From: Acidaminococcus sp.
Lineage (GTDB): Bacteria > Bacillota > Negativicutes > Acidaminococcales > Acidaminococcaceae
Assembly: GCA_022482815.1 (NCBI GenBank)
Contig: JAKVOM010000001.1
Span: 2,438,946-2,502,945, forward strand
Direction of reading: 5' to 3'
Length of the DNA stretch: 64,000 nucleotides
A program made the translations under genes and the position numbers. Positions 36,683-44,552 of this stretch are shown here, in pieces. Under the pieces are notes generated by a model. That model saw only the letters and a list, made by a program, of their open reading frames with translations. It had not been told where the DNA came from and searched no databases. The first letter of the stretch is position 1. The number at the start of each line of letters is the position of its first letter.

Positions 36683-38440
36683 TTATGCCTGGGCGGCCGC
36701 TTCCTGCTTTGTTTCCCCTTTAGGAAATCGAATAATGAATGTCGTACCGTCTCCCACTTCGCTTTCCACGGTAACTGTACCATGATGAATATCTATAATA
36801 TGTTTGACGACAGCAAGACCAATCCCCGTTCCCTTGATTGTCTTCGAGCGGCTGGAATCCACACGGTAGAACCGCTCAAAGATGCGTTTCTGCTCACCCT
36901 TGGGAATACCGATGCCTGTATCACGAACCGTATAGACAGCCTGATTTCCCTCATCCTTGACAGTCACATAGATATGACCGCCCTGGTGATTATACTTAAT
37001 AGCATTATCGATAAGGTTCATGAAGCATTCACGCAGCAGCCCCGGATCTCCTATCATCGTAGTTTCTGCAAGGTCGAGATGCACTTTGACTTCTTTATCC
37101 TCGAGTACAGGATCCATAAAAGCCACGATATCCCGTGTGACCTCGTCGAGACGGACAGGAACCATGTTCACCTTGATCCGCTTTTCCTCGATACGCCCCA
37201 GATGCAGGATTTCTTCAATGAGTTCCAACAGGCGATGGGATTCTTTATAAATCAAATTTCCGAAATGAGCCACATCATCATCATTCTGGAAAAGTTTTTC
37301 CTTCAGAACTTCCGAAAATCCGCTGATAGAAGTAAGCGGCGTTTTCAGTTCGTGGGATACGTTGGAAGTAAATTCGCGGCGCAGCTGCTCCCGTTCTTCC
37401 ATTTCTGTAATATCGCTTGCAATAAAAAGAAAACCATAAAACTCGCGTTCCAGATAAATCGGCTGCCGCGTCACGGCAAAGAAAATACCGTCACGTTTGA
37501 TTTTCTCGGTATCAATGGTCCCTGCGGGCGGAACAGGGCCTACGGTAGGCCAGGAAACTTCCGGCAGAAGAAACGACAGATTTTTTTCTTTCACCCGGGG
37601 TTCACTTTTTTCATGAAGAAGTTCCACGGCACTTTTATTGGCTGTCAGAATCTTATAGGAACCATCCGTTAAGATTACAGCTTCCTGCATATTTTCAAGA
37701 ATCAACTTCACCATATTTCTCTGACGTTTAACCTGCTCGAAAGAAGCGGAAAGGGCTACAGCAAGGTCTGCAATCTTGCGCACGAGAGGTCTGACTTCCG
37801 AATCAATATTTTCAATTTCCTGTTCGTCAATATCACTGATTTCAGCCGGCCCGCTCTGACGCACATGGGAAATGAGGTGCACAGCATGACGGAGCGGATA
37901 AAGCAAATCCACCGATAATTTTCGGGAAGCCCATAGACAGATGAAAAAAGCCGCCATCAGAAATGCCAAAAAATAGGGAGCCATCGAAGCCCAGTGACCA
38001 TAGATATTGCGTTCTCTTATGCCGGCCCGCAGGACGGAACCATCCGGCATCCGAACTGCTTTATAAAGAAGATTTTCCGAAACAGTCGTGGAATCGCGCA
38101 CGGCCTTGCCCTTACCATATTCCAGTGCGTCTTTCACTTCAGGACGGTCGATATGATTTTCCATCTTGTCTTTGTCATAGTTGGAATCGTAAAGCACACT
38201 GCCGTCCTGACTGATCCACGTCAGCCGAATATAAGGTGTGTCAAAACCAAGTTCTTGTAAAAACTCAATAGGACGGTGGCTCTCATTCATTCCTGCCGAC
38301 ACAGTCCGCAATGAAAGGTCCAGTTCATCTTCGGCATGACTTTCCGTATAACTGTGAAAAAGCCAAGTAAAAATCCCTGTCAGGATGAGCATGCAGGACA
38401 CACCCATCATGAGCAGGGATAAAAAAATCTTACGTTTCAT
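36683..38440 (-). CDS. phoR: phosphate-sensing histidine kinase PhoR
   Basis: 585 residues. TM1 (about 8-30), extracytoplasmic sensor (about 31-150), TM2 (about 153-172), HAMP-like stretch, PAS domain (about 245-350, ILENMQEAVILTDGSYKILT), HisKA with FTSNVSHELKTPLTSISGF, and HATPase with NLIDNAIKYN, DTGIGIPKGE and GTGIGLAVVKHI. It autophosphorylates when phosphate is low and phosphorylates PhoB. Its start overlaps the phoB stop by four bases. It lies inside the segment bounded by inverted repeats. Confidence 0.93.
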   Translation of the reverse strand: MKRKIFLSLLMMGVSCMLILTGIFTWLFHSYTESHAEDELDLSLRTVSAGMNESHRPIEFLQELGFDTPYIRLTWISQDGSVLYDSNYDKDKMENHIDRPEVKDALEYGKGKAVRDSTTVSENLLYKAVRMPDGSVLRAGIRERNIYGHWASMAPYFLAFLMAAFFICLWASRKLSVDLLYPLRHAVHLISHVRQSGPAEISDIDEQEIENIDSEVRPLVRKIADLAVALSASFEQVKRQRNMVKLILENMQEAVILTDGSYKILTANKSAVELLHEKSEPRVKEKNLSFLLPEVSWPTVGPVPPAGTIDTEKIKRDGIFFAVTRQPIYLEREFYGFLFIASDITEMEEREQLRREFTSNVSHELKTPLTSISGFSEVLKEKLFQNDDDVAHFGNLIYKESHRLLELIEEILHLGRIEEKRIKVNMVPVRLDEVTRDIVAFMDPVLEDKEVKVHLDLAETTMIGDPGLLRECFMNLIDNAIKYNHQGGHIYVTVKDEGNQAVYTVRDTGIGIPKGEQKRIFERFYRVDSSRSKTIKGTGIGLAVVKHIIDIHHGTVTVESEVGDGTTFIIRFPKGETKQEAAAQA

Positions 38441-39120
38441 GCGTGACCCCCGATTTGATAGCCAACGCCGCGGACAGTGCGAATAATTTTTCCGCCTTCT
38501 CCCAGCTTCTGGCGCAGCGTTTTAATATGCATATCAATAGTGCGGCTTTCGCCGGCATACGTAAATCCCCAGACGGCCTCCATAATCTGTTCGCGTGTCA
38601 GCACTATGCCTGAATTGACGAGAAGATACCGCAGCAGTTCAAATTCTTTTGCCGTCAGCACACATTCCTTGCTGTCCACAGTTACAGTGTATGTATCCGT
38701 ATCCAGCGTAACCGGGCCATAGGACAAAGTATGTTTTTCTTCGGTCGTATTCTGACTGCGGCGCAGCACCGTACGGATGCGGGAAATCAATTCCAGGATA
38801 CTGAAAGGTTTGCAGACATAATCGTCAGCACCGCCGTCCAGTGCCTTGACTACATCATATTCACTTGTTTTTGCCGTCGCCATAATGACAGGCAGATCCT
38901 TGTATACGGGATGGTTGCGGATTTCTTTTAAAATATCCGTTCCGCTCTCGCCCGGCAGCATAATATCCAGCAATACAAGCGAAGGTACCTTCTTTTCCAT
39001 GGCGGACCAAAAGGCCTTGCCGTCAGCGAAGGTTTCCACATCAAAATGCTGCCCCTTCAGGGCGTATGCCACCAATTCCCGAATATTTTCGTCGTCCTCG
39101 ACACAATAAATGAGCGACAA
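38437..39120 (-). CDS. phoB: phosphate regulon response regulator PhoB/PhoP type
   Basis: 227 residues. Receiver domain with acidic pocket VEDDE, phospho-acceptor in LVLLDIMLPGESG, Thr in MATAKTSEYD and Lys in VCKPFS. C-terminal OmpR-type winged helix (LTAKEFELLRYLL, IMEAVWGFTYAGESRTIDMHIKTLRQKLGE). The family's target is direct repeats as found before pstS and before phoB itself, so positive feedback is likely. Confidence 0.93.
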   Translation of the reverse strand: MSLIYCVEDDENIRELVAYALKGQHFDVETFADGKAFWSAMEKKVPSLVLLDIMLPGESGTDILKEIRNHPVYKDLPVIMATAKTSEYDVVKALDGGADDYVCKPFSILELISRIRTVLRRSQNTTEEKHTLSYGPVTLDTDTYTVTVDSKECVLTAKEFELLRYLLVNSGIVLTREQIMEAVWGFTYAGESRTIDMHIKTLRQKLGEGGKIIRTVRGVGYQIGGHA

Positions 39121-39198
39121 TTTGCTCGACTCCCTTCAGAAGTTATGATTCCATGTTTCGGATACAGAAAAAATAAGGTAATTATCCCCGGTACATTT

Positions 39199-39204
39199 AT
39201 TATA
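39199..39204 (-). promoter_or_regulatory. -10 element upstream of phoB
   Basis: TATAAT on the minus strand, about 79 bases before phoB, with no good -35. It lies about 44 bases downstream of the TTTTAC array; whether they act together is unclear. Confidence 0.4.
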
Positions 39205-39247
39205 ACAAATAAGTTCAGTGGATAAACCCTGGAACCGTAGAAAGAAG

Positions 39248-39275
39248 GTAAAGGACGTGTAAAATTTGGGTAAAA
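39248..39275 (-). promoter_or_regulatory. candidate PhoB/PhoP box upstream of phoB
   Basis: Minus-strand TTTTAC (39270-39275), TTTTAC (39259-39264) and CTTTAC (39248-39253), exactly 11 bases apart; same half-site as upstream of pstS. Confidence 0.7.
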
Positions 39276-39360
39276 TTTCTTCCTCTATATTTACATTCTT
39301 CCCTTAATCCCTGTGAGATCTGATTTCGAACTATCTATCTGTCAATCAATTTGGTGTCAA

Positions 39361-39561
39361 TTAATGAAACAATCGCAGTATAAGATTCAAAATGACGCTG
39401 ATTACGATACAAGTCACGATAGGAAAGTAAAAGCTGCCGTGTTCTCCGGAAATATGGATATCCCCGGGCAGATGTCCCAGCGGCAGAAAATTGGAGCCAA
39501 ATTCCATGACGACTCCGATAATGACCAGAAGAATTCCCAGGGTAATGAGCATTCTCCCCAT
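39361..39561 (-). CDS. DUF2905 family small membrane protein
   Basis: 66 residues from ATG at 39561 (AGGAGGTGAGACG upstream; an ATG at 39597 falls before the ribosome site). Two membrane helices (about 4-20 and 44-62) flank LGHLPGDIHISGEHGSFYFP, which matches the LPGDI...FYFP centre of DUF2905. Function unknown. A strong hairpin sits immediately upstream of its ribosome site. Confidence 0.85.
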   Translation of the reverse strand: MGRMLITLGILLVIIGVVMEFGSNFLPLGHLPGDIHISGEHGSFYFPIVTCIVISVILNLILRLFH

Positions 39562-39582
39562 CGTCTCACCTCCTCTGTCGAT

Positions 39583-39672
39583 GATAAGGAAGTCCAAGCC
39601 GTCGGCTTGGACTTTCTTATCATTATCTTACTCCACTTTGTGGTCCGCACTCCTTTCGACTACGTAAAAGGA
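39583..39672. repeat. variant multi-hairpin repeat, copy 4, in the leader of the DUF2905 gene
   Basis: A long stem GATAAGGAAGTCCAAGCC with GGCTTGGACTTTCTTATC (39583-39621, a single mismatch), then CCACTTTGTGG (39633-39643) and TCCTTT-N8-AAAAGGA (39651-39671). The modules correspond to those elsewhere, but their order differs. The long stem ends about 21 bases upstream of the DUF2905 start codon. Confidence 0.65.
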
Positions 39673-39753
39673 AACGGCAGTGAATAGCAGATTTTCTCTG
39701 TCTGCCGCATTTCATTCATAAAGGTGCTCCAACAGGCAGATATAAATTGCAAA

Positions 39754-40083
39754 TTACGCTACACCGGGAAAAGCATTCACGTAGCGAATTCTGATATCAG
39801 GAAAATGCGTAACAAACTGAATCGTAAAGTCTTCGCCATATTCCACGAACTGCCATTCCCCTATTTCTTCGGGAAAATGTTCTACAACCTTTACGTTCAA
39901 ATCCGGAAAAGCTGTCACAACCTGAACCTTCACATCAGGATTGTACTCGACGACACGGACCTTACCGCACATTTTAATATTATTAAAATAACCATCATCG
40001 CTGATTACGGAAGAAGCAAAGCACGTTGCCGCAAGGCAGAAAAACAGTCCGACTATGATTGAAAATACAGTCAACTTTTTCAT
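39754..40083 (-). CDS. small exported protein with repeated beta-strand motif, unknown function
   Basis: 109 residues from ATG at 40083 (GGAGGGATTGTC upstream; the frame runs further but without a ribosome site). A signal peptide MKKLTVFSIIVGLFFCLAATCFASS is visible (cleavage near residue 25). The mature ~85 residues consist of short degenerate repeats: VRVVEYNPDVK, VQVVTAFPDLN, VKVVEHFPEE, WQFVEYGEDF, IQFVTHFPDIR, IRYVNAFPGV. They alternate hydrophobic and polar residues, suggesting a small beta-repeat protein in the periplasm. I do not recognise the family with certainty. It lies within the inverted-repeat segment next to an ISL3 copy. Confidence 0.8.
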   Translation of the reverse strand: MKKLTVFSIIVGLFFCLAATCFASSVISDDGYFNNIKMCGKVRVVEYNPDVKVQVVTAFPDLNVKVVEHFPEEIGEWQFVEYGEDFTIQFVTHFPDIRIRYVNAFPGVA

Positions 40084-40221
40084 GACAATCCCTCCTTCGC
40101 TTATTATAACAAATTTGGAAAAAAAGAAAAAACAGGGACAGAGAAACAATGAATACTCATTGTTTTTCTGTTTCGCATGCGGTGAACAATAGCAAGCATA
40201 AACAAGAGACTGCAAAAATTA

Positions 40222-41680
40222 GGTTCTTCACGTTTTTTTCGGGAGTATACCTCTTACGGTCGGAATTGAGAGGTAGCGAATTAACGTGAAAAAGTACTCA
40301 TCATCTCTGTATCCGTACGCTCTTCTTTTGGCCACTTTAATCTTGTTGTTGAAACCCTCAAGCTTCCCTGTGTTTATCGGGTACAGGGCATGGTTCACCA
40401 GACCGTCTATCCTTGGCAGCTTAATCTTAGCAAACCTAACCAGGGCCGGAATCCCGCTGCCTAGTGCAGCTTTAAACCAGCGCTTCCATCCTGCAAGAGC
40501 CTTGTCATAGTCCCTTAATTCATAGAGGGCTACCATCTCTTCCTTCATGGAATAACATATTGCCAGATCCTCGTGCTCTGCAAAGATGGCCTGCAACGCT
40601 TCTTTGTTCTTAGGATTCAGCCTATCTTCATTGGTGAGTAACGGCCAGCGGACTTTCTTCAATTTGTGGTAGCTCTTCTTTTCATTGAATATCTGCTCTT
40701 TCAAAGCCGGCTTGTCTTCATTGCTTGCGTCTTTTAATGCTTCTTGCATGTTTCTGGCTTTATCCCTATGCATTCTGGCCTCATCAAGTCTTACTACACC
40801 TAATACTTCCTTCCCGAATTGAGCCTGCATGTGGTAACGATCATACACGACCTTAGCTTGCGGCAGATGTTCTTGTACCAGCTTGTTGTAGGAAGCGTTC
40901 ATATCCATGGCGACTGCCTTGACCTCTGTCAGCTTTGTCTGATCATATTCCTTGAAGAAATGCTCGAAGTCAGCTATCGCCCGACCTCTGCCGACCCAGA
41001 GAATATAACCTGTCGCTAAATCCATGACGCAAGTGGCATAAGTGTGTCCCTTATGGATAGCAAACTCATCGATGGCCAGAAAACGGGGCTTGTAAGAGGT
41101 CAGCTCCAATTCCATTTCATATTTATCGAGAGATTCATCCATGAGCTGTTTGTGGACATAGCGAATCGTGCTCCAGTGAATTCCTGACATCTTGGCAATT
41201 GCATTGGCAGGGATTCCATTACGAAGCAGCGTCTCAATCCAAAGGGAAGCCCTCATGGTAATGCGAGTCCCGGGATATTTAAAGGGAATAGGCTCAGTGA
41301 TGGTTGCATGGCAGCAGGAGCAACGGAAGCGATGCCCTTCAAAGCGGATCATCCTGGTATGCTCAGGATACGCAGGAAAACTTTTCAAGTAGGTAGAAAA
41401 TGGCTCGTAAGAATACATTTTCTGACCACATTTAGGACAACGGAAGTCGGTATATTTCTTTTCACTGCAAATAACAATCTCCTGGCTGTCATCAAAAGGG
41501 TCTTCCGGCATGAAGACATTGTAAAAGACATCTTGACATTCTGCATTATTTTGAATAGTGTAATTAGTAAAGGACATTTTCTCCTCCCAAGGTATGGTTT
41601 CGTCGCTTATATTTTGGAGGAGTTAATGTCCTTTTTCAATAGTCAAATGTCTTCTAGTCCACAAATTTCCGTGAAGAACC
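40222..41680. mobile_element. ISL3-family insertion sequence, copy 1
   Basis: 1459 bp with ends GGTTCTTCACG and CGTGAAGAACC (imperfect inverse in between) and a perfect 8-bp target duplication AAAAATTA (40214-40221 and 41681-41688). As far as I can compare by eye it is identical base for base to the copy at 50642-52100, so one is a recent product of transposition. Confidence 0.95.
40228..41577 (-). CDS. ISL3-family transposase, copy 1
   Basis: 449 residues, intact. N-terminal zinc-binding region (FRCPKCGQKMYSY, HRFRCSCCHATI), helix-turn-helix (IAKMSGIHWSTIRYVHKQL), and the DDE core with FLAIDEFAIHKGHTYATCVMD, VAMDMNASY and the late Glu in NTGKLEGFNNKIKVAKRRAYG. Protein identical to the second copy. 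Confidence 0.95.
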   Translation of the reverse strand: MSFTNYTIQNNAECQDVFYNVFMPEDPFDDSQEIVICSEKKYTDFRCPKCGQKMYSYEPFSTYLKSFPAYPEHTRMIRFEGHRFRCSCCHATITEPIPFKYPGTRITMRASLWIETLLRNGIPANAIAKMSGIHWSTIRYVHKQLMDESLDKYEMELELTSYKPRFLAIDEFAIHKGHTYATCVMDLATGYILWVGRGRAIADFEHFFKEYDQTKLTEVKAVAMDMNASYNKLVQEHLPQAKVVYDRYHMQAQFGKEVLGVVRLDEARMHRDKARNMQEALKDASNEDKPALKEQIFNEKKSYHKLKKVRWPLLTNEDRLNPKNKEALQAIFAEHEDLAICYSMKEEMVALYELRDYDKALAGWKRWFKAALGSGIPALVRFAKIKLPRIDGLVNHALYPINTGKLEGFNNKIKVAKRRAYGYRDDEYFFTLIRYLSIPTVRGILPKKT

Positions 41681-41970
41681 AAAAATTAAAAAGCGCATTT
41701 AGCTTTTGGCCTATGGCATATAGCCTCGGCGATAGCAGTGTGTTAAAGCTTTTGATTTAAATAAAATATAATAAAAAGCTGAAATTTAGCAGGTAACCTA
41801 AATTTCAGCTTTTGTTTTAAAAAGGTACTTTTATCCTTTTGTTTATGGCATTTAGCATTGGATTGGTACTATCTTCCGCCACTTCGTGGCCTCCTCCTTC
41901 CGACTGCGTGGAAGGAGGTCCCAAAGGAATACCCAACCTGACGGTTGGGTTTAATGAAAGGTCATTTTTC
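41681..41970. repeat. ~290-bp inverted repeat, right arm (contains multi-hairpin repeat, copy 5, at 41878-41950)
   Basis: Inverse of 36375-36666. The outer ~150 bases are identical; the inner part differs, with compensating changes in a stem. The ISL3 target duplication lies at its inner edge. Weaker similarity continues outward to about 42003, matching sequence at about 36340. Confidence 0.85.
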
Positions 41971-42008
41971 GTCCACAGGCGAAATGCGGGCTGCGGAAAG
42001 CGACAAGG

Positions 42009-42044
42009 GACTGTGAAAAAATGAAATCATTTTTTCACAGTCAC
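42009..42044 (-). terminator. hairpin after the glycosyltransferase gene
   Basis: GACTGTGAAAAAATGA pairs with TCATTTTTTCACAGTC around a short loop; probably the terminator of the long 42-49.6 kb gene run. Confidence 0.6.
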
Positions 42045-42061
42045 CCTCTCTAACACTATAT

Positions 42062-43276
42062 TTATTTTGTCTCCGGCCCTCCCGTGTGAGTATGGGCGAT
42101 AGGAACCCATGTTCTGGACGGGAAGAAGAAGGCACTGACCGCAACAAGTGTGATCAGGATGCAGTAAAAACCGCAGGTCAGGATACCCGGCAGCATCTTT
42201 TTGACGCTGAGACCACTTTTCTTTACAGATAAATATCCTGTTCTGACACTTAAAATGTATAGGAAAATCCACCAGATAATATCCTTGGGAGCAAAAAGCG
42301 GAAGACCTTTCACAGCATTATAAACCAGCCAGCACACGTTGGTAATAAAATAAAATCCGAAAATCGTACACAGCAAAATGGGAATAAAGTTATCGATGAG
42401 CCGCATATCGAAATTGATTTTAAAATACCGCAGCCACACTCTCCAGTAGGTTGTAGCTATCTGGAAATTTCCGGTGCACCAGCGGCGAAGCTGGCTGATC
42501 ATGGTATGGAACATAACAGGCTGCTCATCATAAAAGTGAGCCTTATCCTGATATTCCGGGAAGATGCCCTTGAAGTTCATCTGCATGGAAAATTCCATAT
42601 CTTCCGTTTTGGTCACAGTGTGCCAGCCGTCCTTACGAATCAGGGAAATATCAAAACCGAATCCCGTTCCGGAAATAATAGCCGGCATATAAACATTGTA
42701 CCTCGGAAGACAGTACAATTTATCAACCGTCAGCCAGTACATGGAATACCACTCACTGATCAGGTTGTCATAGGGATTCAGCGGCAGCCGGTTTCCCATC
42801 ACAAGCCGTGCACCGTTACAGAAGCTTTCATTCATAGCAGAAAGGAAATCAGGGTCTGCCACATTATCGGCATCGAAGATGATTACATGGGTATAAGCAT
42901 CTGCATACTGCTTCAGAAAGATTTCCATCCCCCATTCCAGTACAGCCCCTTTTCCGCTGCGGGGACCCGATGTACGCTCGAGTACCGTCACCTGTTCATA
43001 GCGTCTGCCGATTGCCACGGTACCGTCTTTACAATGGTCAGCCAAGAGAAAAATATGGAAATCTGCCGGGTCGTAATGCTGGCTGATAAGACTCTTGAGA
43101 AGCTTATCCAGCACGCGTTCTTCGTTATGCGCACAAATGACAATAGCGAACTTTTTGTTTTCCTGTGCCGGCATAGCGCTCCGCTTCCGCGTAATCATAC
43201 CGACAAAAATAGTGCTGCACGCCCAGAGAAAAGTTACCAGCAGAATAACCTGAATGACTAATGTAAAGGTGTACAT
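42062..43276 (-). CDS. membrane glycosyltransferase, GT2 family
   Basis: 404 residues. An N-terminal membrane helix (about 5-25) is followed by the GT-A domain: IVICAHNEERVLDKLL, IIFDADNVADPDF (DxD), TKTEDMEF (catalytic Asp/ED) and QLRRWCTGN (QxxRW, the mark of processive enzymes). Three or four helices at the C terminus follow. It resembles poly-beta-1,6-GlcNAc or cellulose synthase-like enzymes; the polymer is unknown and no export partner is near. It starts 11 bases after the preceding membrane-protein gene, at the end of the folate gene run. Confidence 0.88.
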   Translation of the reverse strand: MYTFTLVIQVILLVTFLWACSTIFVGMITRKRSAMPAQENKKFAIVICAHNEERVLDKLLKSLISQHYDPADFHIFLLADHCKDGTVAIGRRYEQVTVLERTSGPRSGKGAVLEWGMEIFLKQYADAYTHVIIFDADNVADPDFLSAMNESFCNGARLVMGNRLPLNPYDNLISEWYSMYWLTVDKLYCLPRYNVYMPAIISGTGFGFDISLIRKDGWHTVTKTEDMEFSMQMNFKGIFPEYQDKAHFYDEQPVMFHTMISQLRRWCTGNFQIATTYWRVWLRYFKINFDMRLIDNFIPILLCTIFGFYFITNVCWLVYNAVKGLPLFAPKDIIWWIFLYILSVRTGYLSVKKSGLSVKKMLPGILTCGFYCILITLVAVSAFFFPSRTWVPIAHTHTGGPETK

Positions 43277-43287
43277 GGCTATGCTCC

Positions 43288-44013
43288 TTACATGCCCGTC
43301 ATGACCAGAATAACCACACTCAGTGCGCCAATCGTATACTCAATGACCGGTTCTCCAAAGTTAGACTGGAAGAGCCAGCAAAAACCGAAAGCCACAGCAA
43401 GAGCCGTCAGAGAAATACGCAGGATAGCTACAGCGAGGAGATGGGAAGTCCATTTATCATCACGGATTTGCTCCCATACCGCTTTCCCGTTTTCCCGGAA
43501 GAAATAGCGTCCGGCGTACATGAAAACCGTTTGCGCACCGATGATGGAAAAAATCAAAGTCGGAATCATAATCGGTAAAAAAGCCTTAGTAAAAGGAACA
43601 ATCCGCAGCATTTCACTGCCAAGTCCCATCCAAAGCCCCACTGGAACAGCAGAAATGATGGAAAGGATAAACGCCATGGTTCTCGTCCGTCCATCACAAA
43701 CAAGAAGTACCGGCTCCCGTTCACTGCGCATTCCCTGCCATACCCGGAACGGCACATAGGCACTTAAAAAGGCCGTTAAAAATTCAAAAGGAAACAATAT
43801 CGGCTGAGCCATGACAGCCATGGATCCCAAAAGAGCCCCCAAACCGGCCGAAAAAGCTCCCAGTCTGCCAAACACCATCCCGTAAGTCAGGGATAAAAGG
43901 GCATTAAGATGCAGATCTGGTACTCCCGGAATCAACGTAAACGCCCGTCCCGCCATGGTCACCAGGGAATACACAAAAATGAGCATGCAGCCCATCTTAA
44001 TACGTTCTTTCAT
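43288..44013 (-). CDS. integral membrane protein, possibly ECF-transporter S-component-like
   Basis: 241 residues with about six hydrophobic helices. The segment LHLNALLSLTYGMVFGRLGA followed by a Gly/Ala-rich helix resembles substrate-binding (S) components of ECF vitamin transporters, but it is longer than usual (241 versus about 180) and no ECF ATPase or T component is nearby. Location between folK and a glycosyltransferase gives two readings: a cofactor-related uptake protein, or a partner of the glycosyltransferase. I cannot decide. Confidence 0.5.
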   Translation of the reverse strand: MKERIKMGCMLIFVYSLVTMAGRAFTLIPGVPDLHLNALLSLTYGMVFGRLGAFSAGLGALLGSMAVMAQPILFPFEFLTAFLSAYVPFRVWQGMRSEREPVLLVCDGRTRTMAFILSIISAVPVGLWMGLGSEMLRIVPFTKAFLPIMIPTLIFSIIGAQTVFMYAGRYFFRENGKAVWEQIRDDKWTSHLLAVAILRISLTALAVAFGFCWLFQSNFGEPVIEYTIGALSVVILVMTGM

Positions 44014-44063
44014 GTTATTACATCCAGCTTTCCCTCATTAAATTATTTTACTTCCATTCATTT

Positions 44064-44552
44064 CTATTGACCGCAGTCAGGTTTTTGGCCTTGATTTTGT
44101 AATTCTTCCCACAAGGTTTGAATTGTCTTTTTATATACGGGATGAATCACCTGCGGTGCTATCTCTGCCAACGGCTCAAGTACAAAAGAACGGTGAATCA
44201 TATCGGGATGAGGTAAGTTCAAATCGTCGCTGTGTATGACTTCATCCCCGAAAAGAAGGAGATCCAAATCAATATTCCTCTCCCCCCAATGACGTTTGCG
44301 CTGCCGGCCCATGGCAAGCTCAATGCCGAGCAAAGTATGAAGCAATGACTCAGCGTCCCCGTTCCACAGGACTTCACATACGCCATTTAAAAATTCCGGC
44401 TGGTCCGTTACTCCATACGGCGCGGTGCGGTAGAAAGAAGACACTTTGCGAATCTGGATTCCTGCCTCTTTCATATGAGCAAGAGCCGTTCTCAGATTGT
44501 TCTCCTTGTCTCCCAAATTACTTCCGAGGGCGACATAGGCTATTTGCGGCAT
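44064..44552 (-). CDS. folK: 2-amino-4-hydroxy-6-hydroxymethyldihydropteridine pyrophosphokinase (HPPK)
   Basis: 162 residues. VALGSNLGDKENNL at the N terminus, SSFYRTAPYGVTDQPEFLNGV, and the signature RHWGERNIDLDLLLFG followed by LPHPDMIHRSFVLEPL. It transfers pyrophosphate from ATP to the pterin hydroxymethyl group, just before FolP. It overlaps folP by 13 bases. Confidence 0.97.
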   Translation of the reverse strand: MPQIAYVALGSNLGDKENNLRTALAHMKEAGIQIRKVSSFYRTAPYGVTDQPEFLNGVCEVLWNGDAESLLHTLLGIELAMGRQRKRHWGERNIDLDLLLFGDEVIHSDDLNLPHPDMIHRSFVLEPLAEIAPQVIHPVYKKTIQTLWEELQNQGQKPDCGQ

